Shown here: positions 10,006 through 22,480 of the stretch, piece by piece | How the letters are laid out: the number at the start of each line of letters is the position of its first letter | How positions within the stretch are numbered: the first letter of the stretch is position 1 | Source: Symbiodinium natans | Taxonomy: Eukaryota > Sar > Dinophyceae > Suessiales > Symbiodiniaceae | Length of the DNA stretch: 64,000 nt | Direction of reading: 5' to 3' | Assembly: GCA_905221605.1 (NCBI GenBank) | Contig: CAJNDS010002624.1 | Span: forward strand, 97,501 to 161,500 | The notes under the pieces: generated by a model | The model's input: the letters and a program-made list of their open reading frames with translations, nothing else | The model's database searches: none | What the model was told of the DNA's origin: nothing | Translations under genes and position numbers: made by a program

Positions 10006-12435
10006 CCATATATGGATTCTTAAGTTCGGCGGCTTGGGATAAAGGCTGAGGGTTGAATCAACGGAGATTTTGCTTCGGCCCTGGCGATGCCGCTAAGTGT
10101 CGAGGAGCCAGGGGCGTGCTTAGGGTTTAGGATTTTTGGGGTTTCAGCGGTTTAGAGCTTTAGGACTTTAGGGCTTTGGGTTTTGGGGCTTCGGGGTGTT
10201 AAAAAGAAGTTTTTAGCGGTTTAGAGCTGTTGGACTTTAGGGCTTTTGGGTGTTAGGGTGTTAGGGTTTGCTTGAGCTTCGGGGGCTGTGGAGTTGAAAG
10301 TGAAGGATTGGAGTTTCTTCTGTGGCTTTGGGGGGGGGGGGGGGGGGGGGACCTCCTACACTCCCACAAGGGGAAAGTGAGTACTCGACACAATCAAGGG
10401 ATTCTAGCAGCTATCTAGTGTGAGTGGGACTGCCGGACCAAACCTCCATTCTACCAACGCGACCAAACTGAAGCAGTAGCGATACTTCAAGATGAAACCC
10501 CTAAAACCCCCAAAGCCCACCCTGAAATCCTGAAACCCTGAAACCCTGAATCCCTGAAACCCTGAAACCTTGAAACCCTAAAACCCTAAACCCTAAACCC
10601 CCAACCCTAAACCCTTAAGTCCGAAGCCCCCCATGCAGGGCTTCTGGGGCGGCCTTGGGGGGCCCGCAGTCAAAGACGATGAGCTCGGTGGCGGCCTCGT
10701 GCAAAGACTTGTTGGGGTTGAGGGTTTAGGGTTTAGGGTTTGGGGTTTAGGGTTTAGGGTGTAGGGTTTAGGGTTCCGGGTTTAGGGTTTAGGGTCGAAA
10801 GTTTAGGGTTTAGGGTTTTGGACTCCATCTCCTCAAATTAGTTTATACAAGGAGTTTTAGGGTTTGGGTTTCCGAGTGTAGGGTTCGAGACTCCCCCCTC
10901 CTTGTCGGTTTAGAGGTTTAGGGTTTAGGGTTGAGGGTTTAAGGTCAGGGTTTAGGGTCTATGGTGAAAGCTCTGTAGGGGTTGTAGGGCTTCAGGGTGC
11001 ACGGGTTGTAGGGTTTCAGAGTTTTAGGGGGTCGGCTTGTTTGATGTGAGCCATTGGTGGGGTTTGCAGTCCCAAAGCCCTAAACCTTAAACCTCCGGCT
11101 GAAGCTCTTGGCCCTAGACCTCTTTGGTCTCTTCCAATCTTGGCTTCGGGTTGCAGGCTGACTGTCCAACAGCCCTAATCAACATAAACCCCGAAACCTT
11201 AAACCCTGAACTATTCCCTGAACCCTGAACCATAAACCCCTAATTAAACCCTAGCCGGCCCTAGCCCTCTTCCCCAAACCCTAAAGCCTAAACCCTAGCC
11301 CTAAACCCTAAACCCTAAACCCCACCCCCTGAACCCTAGGTCCGCGGCAACGCCCAGCAGGTAGGCCACGCAGAGTGAGGCAAAAGTGGCCCCAGGGCGC
11401 CGTAGCGACGTGGAGGGCGGCCTCCACTGGTCCAGGGTCAGAGGGCTGACGAAACCCTCAACCCTCAACCCTAAACCCTAAAACACCATAAACCCTAAAC
11501 AACCCTAAACAACCCCAAACAACCCTAAACAACCATAAACAACACTAACCCCTAAACCGTAAACAACCCAAAACCCTAAACCCTAAACCCTAAACCCTGA
11601 ACCCTGAACCCTAAACCCTAAACCCAGGGTTAGGGTCTCAGGACCCGAAGCTCCAGTAGTGGCGATGACCCAACCCGTATGACCAACCCTGAACCGGATG
11701 CCCTGGGACGAATCCTAAACCCCAAAACCCCAAAATGTATTTAGGGTTTCGTTCTGGGGGGGCGTCCCAAGTCCCTAACCCTATAGACCCCTTGACGCTA
11801 AGACTGCCTTAAGTCAACACGAAGTTCATTGTAGGCGTGGGGTTTCATGGATATCTGGGAGGGGCGCCTTTTTGGGGGGTCAGGCTATTTGGTGAGCCTG
11901 CAGAAGCAGAAAACAACCCTATACGATGATCCTCAAACGTCCCCCGACACCTGTCGGCAGGCCGGCGGGCATTGCGGGCCTGTCGCCAGGGCTTCTGGGA
12001 GTTTGGTTTCAGGTTTCAGGTTTCGGGTTTCGGGTTTAGGGCTTAGGGTTTAGGATCTAGGGTTTAGGATTTAGGGTCTAGGGTTGAGGGCTTAGGGGTT
12101 AGGGTTGAGGGTTGAGGGTTGAGGGTTGAGGGTTAGGGTTTAGGCTTAGTTAGGGTTCTAAAGCCCCAGGGCCTTGTAGGGCTCAAGGATTCTGGGTTTA
12201 GGTCTCTTAACACAATTAAGGACATGATTGGGCTCGGGGTGTTTATAGGACCTAAACCCTAAACCCTACCTAAACCCTAAACCCTAAAACCCTAAACCCC
12301 TAAACCCCTAACCCCTAGGCCCTGAGCCCTGAGCCCTGAGCCCTGAGCCTTAAGCCGAAAACCCTAAGCCCCAAACTCTAAACCTAAACCCTAAACCCTA
12401 AACCCTAAACCTTAAACCCTAAACCCCAAACCCCA
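10006..12435. other. Degenerate telomere-like intergenic DNA
   Basis: No supported gene. Short, divergent TTTAGGG/CCCTAAA blocks of both orientations alternate with 50-200 base unique stretches. A poly-G run of about 20 lies near 10330. An unusual block of CAACCCTAAA/ACAACCC decamer-like units occurs near 11490-11570. Confidence 0.5.
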
Positions 12436-12511
12436 AACCCTAAACCTTAGGAACCCTGTAAAACAAGTACCCATAAGCTAGGAATCCCGTCTTTTTCCAT
12501 CAGAATCCGTC
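12436..12511 (+). repeat. 76-bp direct repeat, copy 1
   Basis: Identical or nearly identical to 13071-13146. Each copy starts in a CCCTAAACC block and continues into unique sequence (TTAGGAACCCTGTAAAACAA... through CATCAGAATCCGTC). The duplicated unit therefore carried both telomere-like and unique sequence. Confidence 0.85.
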
Positions 12512-12559
12512 TTGACCAAGCTGTCCGCAGACCAGTTTTGTGTCTGGTCCACGCCTGCC

Positions 12560-12800
12560 CTGTTTCCGTGGCCCTCTGCCCAACCCAAACTGTCCACTCG
12601 CTTCGCGCCAACCCAAGCTGTTCACTGCATGTGTTCCCTGGCCCTGCCTCCATGGCTTTAGCCCCTTCGCGCCAACCAAGCCTCGCTGCCTTTGTCTGTT
12701 CCTGGCCCTGCTATCCCTGGCCTTAGGCCCTTCGCGCCAACCCAAGCTGTCTTCGCTGACCCTGGCTCGCCTTTCCGTCTGCTCATCGCAAATGCCCGGT
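12560..12800 (+). repeat. Imperfect tandem repeats around CTTCGCGCCAACCCAAGCTG
   Basis: The phrase CTTCGCGCCAACC(C)AAGC recurs near 12600, 12665 and 12730, each followed by similar TTCACTG/CCTCGCTG/CTTCGCTG and CCTGGCC text, a degenerate unit of about 65 bases. The open frames through it, in both strands, share these repeats and I do not call them genes. Confidence 0.6.
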
Positions 12801-13070
12801 ACTAGTGTCTTCCTGCCTCTGGCCTTGTCCTGGCCCTGCTGCAGCTTTGTGCCTGGTCCACGCACCTTGTGGAGGTCCCCAAAAGGGCGTGAGTGCTGAC
12901 ACATGTCAATGTGATGCTTTGTAAAAAAGGTCTTAGCTCCTTGAGAGTTGTAAGTGGGCGGTCTTGGGGTGGGTAGGTCTGCAGACTACCGCGCGCTCCC
13001 AAAGCGCGCTTCCGTTTGGCACGCCCTAAACCTTAAACCTTAAACCCTAAACCCCAAACCCTAAACCCTA

Positions 13071-13146
13071 AACCCTAAACCTTAGGAACCCTGTAAAACA
13101 AGTACCCATAAGCTAGGAATCCCGTCTTTTTCCATCAGAATCCGTC
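13071..13146 (+). repeat. 76-bp direct repeat, copy 2
   Basis: Second copy of 12436-12511, offset by 635 bases; the two diverge immediately after CCGTC. Confidence 0.85.
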
Positions 13147-13816
13147 GTGACAGGGACTCTGACATCGGCAGAGCCCCTTTTTTAGGGTTTAGGGTTTAGG
13201 GTTTGAGATCATTGTCTCCGGGATTGGGCTTTAGTTGAGCCAAGCTGGAGATGCTCCGGCCGTGCCTCTGCGTGGCGTGCCGTGGCCTGGCCTCTCCCAC
13301 AGCCCGCCTACACCCCGGTCTGTGGTTCATGGTGGGTTTAAGGTTTAGGGTTTAGGGTTTAGGGTTTATTAAGAATTGGGTTTAGGGGAGGGTTTTCACT
13401 CTGCCCCCCCCCACCCCCGTGTTGCATGCTGGGTGTGAGGTTTAGGGTTCAGGGTTTGGGGCTGGGTCGGTGGGTGTCAGTTCAGAGTTTAGTTCTTCCC
13501 CTCTCCCAGGTACTCCTGTTGGGGGGTTGGCTAGATTTGTGAGAGAACCAAGAACCCAAACAAAGGCAAAAGGGTACCACTGGGCTGCCAAGACATCCTG
13601 AGCCCCCAAAGTGCCCCAAACTCCAAGCCCGAAAACCTAAGCCCTTCAACCCTGGACCTGAAACCCTAAGTCCTAAAACCCTAACCCTAAACCCTAAACC
13701 CTAAACCCTTAACCGCCCATCCTGGTCTGAGAGCATCCCTTCTCACGGCACCCCGCGAAGGAACCGACCACGCCGGCAAGGCAACCGACCTTTGGGGCTT
13801 CGGATTCAGATAGCTC
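13147..13816. other. Intergenic, short telomere-like blocks only
   Basis: No supported gene. AAAGGCAAAAGGGTACCACTGGGCTGCC near 13565 resembles a segment near 8537, another candidate dispersed repeat. Confidence 0.4.
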
Positions 13817-14035
13817 TAAACTAGGGTTTAGGGTTCAGGGTTTAGGGTTTAGGGTTTAGGGTTTAGGGTTTAGGGTTTAGGATTTAGGGCTTGGGGTTTA
13901 GGGTTCAGGGTTTAGGGTTTAGGGTTTGGGGTTTGGGTTTGGGGTTTGGGATTTGGGGTTTGGGGTTCGGGGTTTGGGGTTTGGGGTTTGGGGTTTTGGG
14001 TATGGGGTTTGGGGTTTGGGGTTTGGGGTTTCTCT
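13817..14035 (+). repeat. TTTAGGG array grading into TTTGGGG/ATTTGGGG
   Basis: Perfect TTTAGGG copies to about 13925, then a homogenised TTTGGGG block to about 14030. Apparent Gly/Phe/Trp-rich open frames here are translations of this repeat. Confidence 0.9.
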
Positions 14036-15900
14036 CTGGACTCGGGTCTCTTTTGGGGTCCTTACTATAACCTTGTTCTATTTCTGGGGCACCCAGCAGG
14101 GGAGCCTAATTTGAAGAAGTCGTCATTTAGTCGGGCTTAGAAGGGTTTGGGGGTTAGGGTTTTGGGGGCCGAGGGCTGATTGTGGTAAAAAAAAAAGGTT
14201 GGGGCTTTCAGGGTTTACTGAGTGTATGGAGTTTACGGGGCTGTGAGCTCAAAGAGCTTGCAGGGCAGGGTTTGGATTCGGGTTGAGTGTTTAGGGTTTA
14301 CGGCTCAGGATTCTTCACCCTAAAACCTAGGCCCTGGACCCTAAACCCTAAACCCACCCTGAACCCTGAACCCTGAAACCCAGGTGGAACTCCATGCCTT
14401 TGGCTACGTTTTCCGAAGGACTGATGCTGCTCTCAAGACCCTCAAAGCCGAAACGCATCAGGACCCGCCAGCTTCATATATAGACTCTGATCCCTTAAAC
14501 TACTTGTAGAGACCCCTTAACTCAAACGCCAAGGCCATAGACCCCTAAAGGTTTGGGGTTTAGGGTTCAGGGTTTAGGGTTTAGGGTTTAGACCCCTCAG
14601 AGCCCGTACGTCGGAGAACCCCAAACCACGGCCGAGGCGCGACGCTGCGGCCAGGAGCAGCAGCACACGCAAGAACCGAGGGTGGGCCATGGCTCCGAGC
14701 TGTTTGGGGAAAACCTCTCCCGGCTGTTTCTTGGTAGGCTTTGGGGTTTAGGGTTTAGGGTTTAGGGTTTAGGGCTTAGGGTTTAAGGTTTAGGGTTTAG
14801 GAGTTTAGGGTTTAGGGTGCTCAGGGCTTAGGGTTTAGTTCAGGGTATTTGGGGCACTTGACTTCTGTGTAAGAGGAGCGCTCGGGCGTGTTCGGGCTTC
14901 TACGGGGATTCGCCTGCGCAGAGGGGGGTTTAGGGTTTAGAGTTTAGGGGACTTTTGGGGATTAGGGGTTAGGGTTAGGGGCTGAGTCTTGAGGACTCTC
15001 GAGGGCTTGATCCGGAGACGTAAGCAAACTCCACAGGACTCTTGAGGGCGGGAGTCAGGAAGTTCGGGTTTTGGGGCTTTAGGCTTTAGGGAACAAAGAC
15101 AGGGGTTTATGGGGTTTAGGGTTTAGGTTTTCGGGTTCGGGGCACAAAGACGAGAGGACCCCTTGTTCGCATGGCCTGAGACCTAAACCCTAAACCCTAA
15201 ACCCAAAGCCCTATACCCTCTAAGCCCTAAGCCCTAGAACCCCAAACCCCAAACCCCTTACCGTCTCATGATGCCAGTGGATGGGGGCAGTTCACTTTGG
15301 GAGTCCAAGGACGGTTTGTTCTGGGATCTGCTCCCCAAACCCATAAAACAGGGTTTAGGGCCAAGTTCAGCGTGTAAGGGTTTAGGGGTCTATACGGGTT
15401 TAGGGACGCGCTGGTGCACTCCACCCTCGCCTTAGTTGGGGTTTCCTTGCTTTCTGATCGTGCTCATGTATATCATGATTGTTGAGAGTGGCGCCCCAGC
15501 AACATTTTGAAGCTTTTTCTAGGGGTTTTTTTCTAGGGGGTTGGATGGCGCCTTCGCCCCTTAGCGTTGCAAGCGATTTCCTGGGCCTGTGGCTGCAATG
15601 AGAGGCCCTGCCGAGAGGCTTGTGCCTGGCCCCTCTGGAGGAGTTAAGGGGCCTAAGTATTAAGGGTTTTCGGAGTTCGCCAGCCTAAGCCCCCTAAGCC
15701 CTAAATCCTGCTCCCTCCCCGTCTCTCTCTCTCTCTCTGAGCAAACCCTCCTCCCGTTCAACTCTCCCTGCCTGGGCCTCGGTCAGTGCCGGCGGACGGC
15801 GGCACTGGGAGAAACAAGGTCTGCATGGTTTGAGGGTTTAGGGTTTAGGGTTAGGGGTTTAGGGTTTCGGGCTACATGGTTTGAGCGTTTAGGGGTTCAG
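14036..15900. other. Intergenic with scattered arrays
   Basis: No supported gene. Short telomere-like blocks occur near 14565, 14750, 15110 and 15185. There is a (CT)n run near 15722. CAGTGCCGGCGGACGGCGGCACTGG near 15784 is a compact hairpin whose CGGCACTGG half recurs in the inverted repeat at 22760-22922. Confidence 0.4.
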
Positions 15901-15934
15901 GGGTTTAGGGTTTAGGTTTAGGGTTTAGGTTTGG

Positions 15935-16215
15935 GGGTTCAGGGGTTCAGGGGTTCAGGGGTTCAGGGGTTCAGGGGTTCAGGGGTTCAGGGGTTCAGGG
16001 GTTCAGGGGTTCAGGGGTTCAGGGGTTCAGGGGGTCAGGGGTTCAGGGGTTCAGGGGTTCAGGGGTTCAGGGGTTCAGGGGTTCAGGGGTTCAGGGGTTC
16101 AGGGGTTCAGGGGTTTAGGGGTTTAGGGGTTTTAGGGGTTCAGGGGTTCAGGGGTTTCAGGGGTTTAGGGGTTTAGGGGTTTAGGGGTTTAGGGGTTTAG
16201 GGGTTTAGGGGTCAG
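15935..16215 (+). repeat. Homogenised TTCAGGGG octamer array
   Basis: About 22 consecutive octamers TTCAGGGG (15935-16110) followed by TTTAGGGG octamers to about 16213. The octamer register and the T-to-C change are shared by nearly all units, so the array grew by copying a variant. Confidence 0.92.
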
Positions 16216-17749
16216 GGACTTAGGGCTGTTTAGGAGTTTATAGGGTTTAAGGGTTTGGCCTTCTTGTATTTAGTTTGGGCTGTTTAGGGAACGGGAATAA
16301 GGACATACTCTGGGTCCCAGTAGCCCTAAACCCTGAACCCTAAACCCTAGACCCTAAACCCTAAACCCCTAACCCCTAAACCCTAAACCCTAAACCGTGC
16401 TAAGCGCATATCAAGTTAAAGCTTGGGATCAGGGTGCGGAGGAGGGGCTACAAGCTTGCCGCTGTCTGTTTTGGCCTTTCGGATGCCAACTTGAAGACGA
16501 TTTCTCCGGGGTGGGCTTTCCATTTTGCAATCCATGTTACCCCTAAACCCTAATCCCTAAACCCTAAACCCTAGACCCTAAACCCTAAACCCTAAACCGG
16601 GTGTTTTCAATCCATTGCAGCTTAACTGCAGGAAACCTTGGGCGGTTGGGGCTTCGGGTTTCGTGACTTCAGGATTCCGGGCTTCAGGGCTTTCAAGGAC
16701 TTGGAAGTGGTTTTAGGGTTTAGGGTTTAGGGTTTAGGGTTTAGGGTTTAGGGTTTAGGGTTTGGCTTCGTGGCTTCTCTTAAGCTCTCCACACTCTGAA
16801 CCCAGAAAAGCCCCAACAACAGCCCAAGACCCCTGTGATGCACTCCAAAACCCTTCAACCCCTAAAACAGCCCTCAACCCGAAACCCTAAACCCTTTACT
16901 CTAAATTCCGCCTACCCTAAACCCTAAACCCTAAACTCCAGACCCTAAACCCTAAACCCTAAACCCCAAACCCCAAACCCCAAACCCCAAACCCCAAACC
17001 TCATGAGACATTTCAGTCGTACCCGAGCCCAGCGCCACGAGGCTGTACACGATGGTTCCCAGACTCCAGCTGTCGCACCTCACTGAGCCCGAGGGGGTCC
17101 AACGGGGGCTTTCAGGGGTTTAGGATATACCACTAAGGGGGGGGGGGAGGGAGGGGGGGGGAGGGGGGGGGGTTCTTAAGCAAATAGTAGTATAGGGAGA
17201 GGTTTAGGATTTAGGGGTTCAGGGTGTTGGGGGTTTTTGGCAGCGTCCTAGACTCAGAGATCAGAACGTCACCTCCCTCAGCTGGGCAGGACCCCACCCA
17301 AACACTGACATTCACTCAGCCCCATAGATCCCTAAACCCTAAACCCTAAACCCTAAACCCTAAACCCTAAACCCTAAACCCTAAACCCCAAACCCTAAAC
17401 CCTAAACCCTAAACCATGTCCGAGCGGCATTGGCTTGAGCGACTGCTCCACCTTCGATGTTGTTGGGGTGAAGAAGGGCTTTACTGGCTGGTTCTTAGCA
17501 GGGAATCAGGGAACGTACCCTGTATCATCCCTTAAGGGTATATATATATATATATGCTACCCCCCCCCCCCGGCGACCTACCCTTTTTAGGCCTTTTTCG
17601 GCCTTTTTAACAAAAAATGACAAAGAAGGCCCAAAAGTCGCGTAGGTAAGGACAGTTACTGGGACACCCACCTCACAGACCCCGATAAGCCAGCATTGGA
17701 AGAATCTACATTTTGAATCTGAAGCGGACAATGCTGTTTTTAGATGTTT
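16216..17749. other. Mixed arrays and unique intergenic DNA
   Basis: Telomere-like arrays at about 16323-16395, 16560-16595, 16713-16765, 16917-17000 and 17331-17413 with unique stretches between. G-rich homopurine near 17139-17171. The minus frame at about 17560-17731 (starts MSASDSKCRFFQCW) could be a short exon but lacks support. Confidence 0.5.
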
Positions 17750-19235
17750 AGATCAGTGTTTTTCTATGCAAATTGTGCGTTTCAAGGGCAATTAATGTTT
17801 TGTTGAGCAACTAATTTATTTATACAGTTGTGTTTGTACGAGGCAAAGTATTAATCAAATAGTGAAACATTTTTCTTGGTTCTATGCGAATTTAGCAACA
17901 ACAGCAATTATTAAGCAAAGAGCCCAATTTGACTCAAGTGAATACTATTTAAAGGAGCATACTCAACCAAGATACGAAATAAACACCATTCTCAACCAAA
18001 AAATGGCAAAGTGTGCGTTTAAAGTGCAAATACTGTATTTATACAATTGTGTTTGTACTAGGCAAAGTATGCTCTCTGAAAAGTCCACTGAAATACCTTA
18101 TGTTTACATATTCAATGAATCGTTTTATTTTTGAAATAAGCATTTTATGCGAATTTAGCTACTAGAGTAATTATTAAGCAAATAGCCCAATGTGACTCAA
18201 GTGAATACCATTTAAAGGACCATACTCAACCAAAATACGAAAGAAGCACCATATTCAACCAACATATGGCAAAGTGTGGTTTAAAGGGCAAATAGTGCTT
18301 TGTTGAGCAACTAATGCATTGAACCAGTTGTGTTTATACCAGGCAAAGTATTATTGAAGTACTATCTGCAAAGTCAAATGAAACACCTTATGTTTACATA
18401 TTCTTGAAACAATTTTTTTGAAGTATTCATTCTATGCGAATTTAACTATTAGAGGAATTCTTAAGCAAATAGCCCAATTTGACTCAAGTGAATACTATTT
18501 AAAGGACCATACTTAACCAAATACGAAATAAACACTTGCGGAAATGGAAACGGTTCTACCTACATAACAATGAGACAAAGATTGCTGAAGTATTCACTAA
18601 AGACCACTTATATACTATGTCTGAAAAGCACAATTTGCATGAGCAAGCTTAAAAATGCACAATAATGGAAATAGAAGCGGTTCTACTTACATAACGATGA
18701 AACAAAGATGTCTGAAGTATTCAATAAAGACCACATATATACTATGCTTGAAAAACGCAACTTGCACAATCAGGCTTTAAAAATGCACAAGAATCCTAGA
18801 AAAGTACTTAGTGAAGGCCATACACAAGCAAATTCACAAATACATAAAAACATCCAAAAGCGCAAGCTTTTCAGGAGAATCTCTGGTAAAGTTTGGATTA
18901 TAGGGTTTTGGGGTATTCCTGGACGAGTAGGCGTCACTTTTTAAGCAAACAATTCTAAGCAATAAATGCTTTTTCTCAAGACAAGTATTGCAAATGCTGC
19001 TTCTAGATAATTAATCGCATTTACCAGGCAAATATTATCCATGCGAATTGAGCTACCAGAGCACCAAGTAATGGCTGAATAAGGTCTACTACACTTGAGT
19101 ACAACCAAAAGATGCACTAAACACTAGCGGCTCTATTTACATAATAACGAAACAAATAGTTCTGAAGCACTAGAAAGACCACTTGTATACTATTTCTGAA
19201 AAGCACAATTAGCATAAGCACACTTAAAAATGCGT
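17750..19235 (+). repeat. AT-rich satellite-like island with two repeat families
   Basis: Sharp AT-rich island in GC-rich surroundings. Family A: a unit of about 263-287 bases, marked by TGCGAATTTAG at 17886, 18149 and 18436, each followed by AATTATTAAGCAAA, GACTCAAGTGAATAC and TTTAAAGGA(C/G)CATACT. Family B: a unit of about 127 bases, marked by CGGTTCTAC(C/T)TACATAAC at 18551 and 18678 with a diverged copy at 19138. No long conserved frame runs through the copies. It could be a satellite or the decayed interior of a transposon. Confidence 0.75.
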
Positions 19236-19254
19236 AGTTGTTGCCTCGTGCCCG

Positions 19255-19545
19255 TGAAGGCGAACCAAAAAGCCAAAATACCAAAACCAAAAAACCAAAA
19301 ATAGCAAAACCAAAAAAACCAAAAAAACCAAAACCAAAAAAAAAACCAAAAACACCAAAAAAACCAATTTTCCGGGACTCTTGGAGAAGCCTCATAGGAT
19401 TTCCTGAGAGTCCCGGAAAATTGGTTTTTTTGGTATTTTTGGTTTTTTTGGTTTTGGTTTTTTTGGTTTTTTTGGTTTTGGTTTTTTTTGGTTTTTTTTG
19501 GTTTTGGTTTTTTGGTTTTTTTGGTTTTGGTATTTTTGGTTTTTC
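19255..19545. repeat. Large fold-back: CCAAAAA tract / hairpin / TTTTTGG tract
   Basis: An A-rich strand of CCAAAAA-like units (19262-19362) leads into CCAATTTTCCGGGACTCT (19364-19381); after a 25-base loop comes its exact reverse complement (19407-19424) and then a matching TTTTTGG-like tract to about 19540. The whole segment is an almost palindromic hairpin nearly 290 bases long. Confidence 0.8.
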
Positions 19546-19685
19546 TACTGTCCCGTGTATGCGATTTTAATTGTATTTTAGTCTACGCCCTAGGAAATAC
19601 GCTATATTGCACACCGAGTTTGCTTGCAGTGCAGCTGGGTGACTTGAAACAAGGCGAAAAAGGGTAGGTCACTGGGGGGGGGTAC

Positions 19686-19686
19686 C

Positions 19687-19725
<39 letters not shown>

Positions 19726-19726
19726 C
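19686..19726. repeat. (TA)n microsatellite
   Basis: Near-perfect TA run interrupted once by CA. Confidence 0.95.
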
Positions 19727-19769
19727 ACTATGTATATCCGCCGACCCCAGCCGGAGCGGGGGCGGCGTC

Positions 19770-22480
19770 AGTGAAGACCCATTGCCCCTACCGCCTACTC
19801 CACCCCATCCAAAGCTCGACCGGCCCCCAGTGCATGCCCGCCCGCTTGCCCTACCCCCACCACCCCCCGCCCCCCGCTCCTTCCCTTGCCCAAGCCCCCA
19901 CGCACCCCGCCATGCTTCTCATGGACCCATGGCTCCTCCCAGTGCATGCCCGCCCGCTTGCCCTACCCCCACCACCCACGCACCCCGCCCCCCGCCCATC
20001 CGCCCTTCCCGCTCCGCATACTCCTTCCCTTGCCCAAGCCCCCCACGCACCCCGCCATGCTTCTCATGGACCCATGGCTCCTGGTCCCATTCTTCATCCC
20101 AAGCTCGACCGGCCCCCAGTGCATGGCCGCCCGCTTGCCCTACCCCCACCACCCACGCACCCCGCCCCCCGTCCATCCGCCCTTCCCGCTCCGCCTTGCC
20201 CAAGCCCCCCACACACCCCGCCATGCTTCTCATGGACCCATGGCTCCTGGTCCCATTCTTCATCCCTCCTATTTATGGCCCTGCTCCACCCCCACCACCC
20301 ACGCACCCCGCCCCCCGCCCATCCGCCCTTCCGCCGCTCCGTACTCCTTCCCTTGCCCAAGCCCCCACGCACCCCGCCATGCATGTCTCATGGACCCATG
20401 GCTCCTGGTCCCTTCATCCCAAGCTCGACCGGCCCCCAGTGCATGGCCGCCCGCTTGCCCTACCCCCACCACCCACACACCCCGCCCCCCGTCCATCGCC
20501 CTTCCCGCTCCGCATACTCCCCCCCTTGCCCAAGCCCCCCGCCATGCTTCTCATGAACCCTGCTCCACCCCCACCCCCAACCCCCACCCCCACCCGCACG
20601 CACCCTGCCCCGCCACCCATGGACCCATGGCTCCTGGCGCCCGCTGCCCGCTCCGCCCCCATTGACTCATGGTCCACGGCCCATGGATGTGGCTTCTCAG
20701 CTGACTTTAAAGGCCCCAGTCCATGCCCGGGCCCTCCGCCCGCTCCGCCCGCTCCGCCCTCCGCCCTTCCAGCTCCGCCTACTCACTCCCTTTGGCCCAT
20801 GCTCCCACTCTCCATCCCCTTGACCTCCCCCTCATGGACCCAGCTCCCTACCCGCCCCGCCGCCCATGCCCCTCATGGACCCATGGCTCCTGGCCCCATG
20901 GCTCCCCTCCGCCCCTGCCCCCACCACCCACGTGCCCGCCCTTCCAGCTCCGCCAACTCCCCTCTTGGCCCATGCTCCCACTCTCCATCCCCTCGACCTC
21001 CCCCGCTTGGCCCGCTTGCTCTACCCCCACCAACGCACCCCGCCCCCACCCCCCCCATCCGCCCTTCCCGCTCCGCAACTCCCCCCATTCTTCATCCCTT
21101 GAGCTGCTCCACCCCCACCCGCAGCCCGTGCTTGTCATGGGCCCCTTGCTCCTGGCTCCACCCCCACCCCCAACCCCCACCCCCACACACCCCACCCTTT
21201 CCACACTTCCAACCCCCACCCCCAACCCCACCCCCCACGCACCCCGCCCCCCACTGAACCCATGGCTCCACGGCCCATGGATGTGGCTTCTCAGCCCCTT
21301 CCCCTCACGCGGAGCCATGGCTCATGGTCCACGGCGCATGGATGTGGCTCCACGGCCCATGGATGTGGCTTCTCAGCTGACTTTAAAGGCCCCAGTGCAT
21401 GCCCGGGCCCTCCGCCCGCTCCGCCCACTCCGCCCTCCACCCTTCCAGCTCCGCCTACTCACTCTCCTTTGGCCCATGCTCCCACTCTCCATCCCCTTTG
21501 ACCTACCCCTCATGGACCCAGCTCCCTACCCCTTACCCCTCACTGGACCCATGGCTCCTGGCCCCAATTGGCTCCTGGTCCCATGCTGCCAATGCTGGTC
21601 CTTTTTGTGGCCCCTGCTCCACCCCAACCCCCAACCCCCACCCCCATACCGTACGCACCCTGCCACCCCCAACCCCCAACCCCCACCCCCACCCACCCAC
21701 ACTTCCAACCCCCACCCCCACCCCCCACGCACCCCGCCCCCTGAACCCATGGCTCCTGGCCCCATTGGCTCATGGTTCACGGTGCATGGATGTGGCTTCT
21801 CAGCTGACTTTCAACCTACCCCTCATGGACCCAGCTCCCTGCCCATCCGCCCTTCGCGCTCCTATCCCCCCCAATGCCCAAGCCCCCCACGCACCCCGCC
21901 ATGCTTGTCATGGGCCCGTGGCTCCTCCATTCTTCATCCCTCGACCTGCATGGCTGCCAATGCTGGTCCTGTTTCTGGCCCCTGCTCCACCCCCACCCCC
22001 AACCCCCACCCCCACCCCGCACTGCCCCGCCGCCCATTCTTGTCCTGGATCCATGGCTCCTGGCCCCACGGCTCCCCCCACCCGGACCGCTCCGCCCGCC
22101 CTTCCAGCTCCGCCTACTCCCCCCTTGGCCCATGCTCCCACTCTCCATCCCCTCGACCTCCTCTCCCCCGCTTGGCCCGCTTGCCCTACCCCCACCACCC
22201 ACGCACCCCCGCCCATCCGCCCTTCCCGCTCCGCATACTCCCCCCCCTTGCCCAAGTTCCCCACGCACCACGCCATGCTTCTCATGGACCCATGGCTCCT
22301 GGTCCCATTCTTCATCCCTCGACCTGCCTGCCAATGCTCCCCCCCTTGCCCAAGCCCCCCATGCTTCCCCACCCCCACCCCCCACGCACCCTGCCCCCCA
22401 CTGGACCCATGGCTCCTGGCCCCATTGGCTCATGGTCCACGGCCCATGGATGTGGCTTCTCAGCTGACTTTAGGGGTTCG
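19770..22480 (+). repeat. C-rich complex minisatellite
   Basis: Higher-order repeats built from modules: CTTGCCCTACCCCCACCACC, CACGCACCCCGCC, CATCCGCCCTTCCCGCTCCGC, TTGCCCAAGCCCCC and CTCATGGACCCATGGCTCCTGG. Full units of about 150-190 bases recur at least four times between 19810 and 20550. A second module (GGCCCATGGATGTGGCTTCT followed by CAGCTGACTTTAAAGGCC) recurs near 20680, 21365, 21790 and 22440. All three forward frames stay open for long distances because T-poor DNA lacks stops; the Pro/His/Ala-rich translations differ completely between frames. I treat the region as non-coding. Confidence 0.8.

Noticed and set aside
13926-14140. Phe/Gly/Trp-rich frames
   Set aside because: Translation of TTTGGGG telomere-variant repeats.
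15931-16176. Collagen-like Gly-rich repeat protein
   Set aside because: Direct translation of the TTCAGGGG octamer array; the period is the repeat, not a protein signal.
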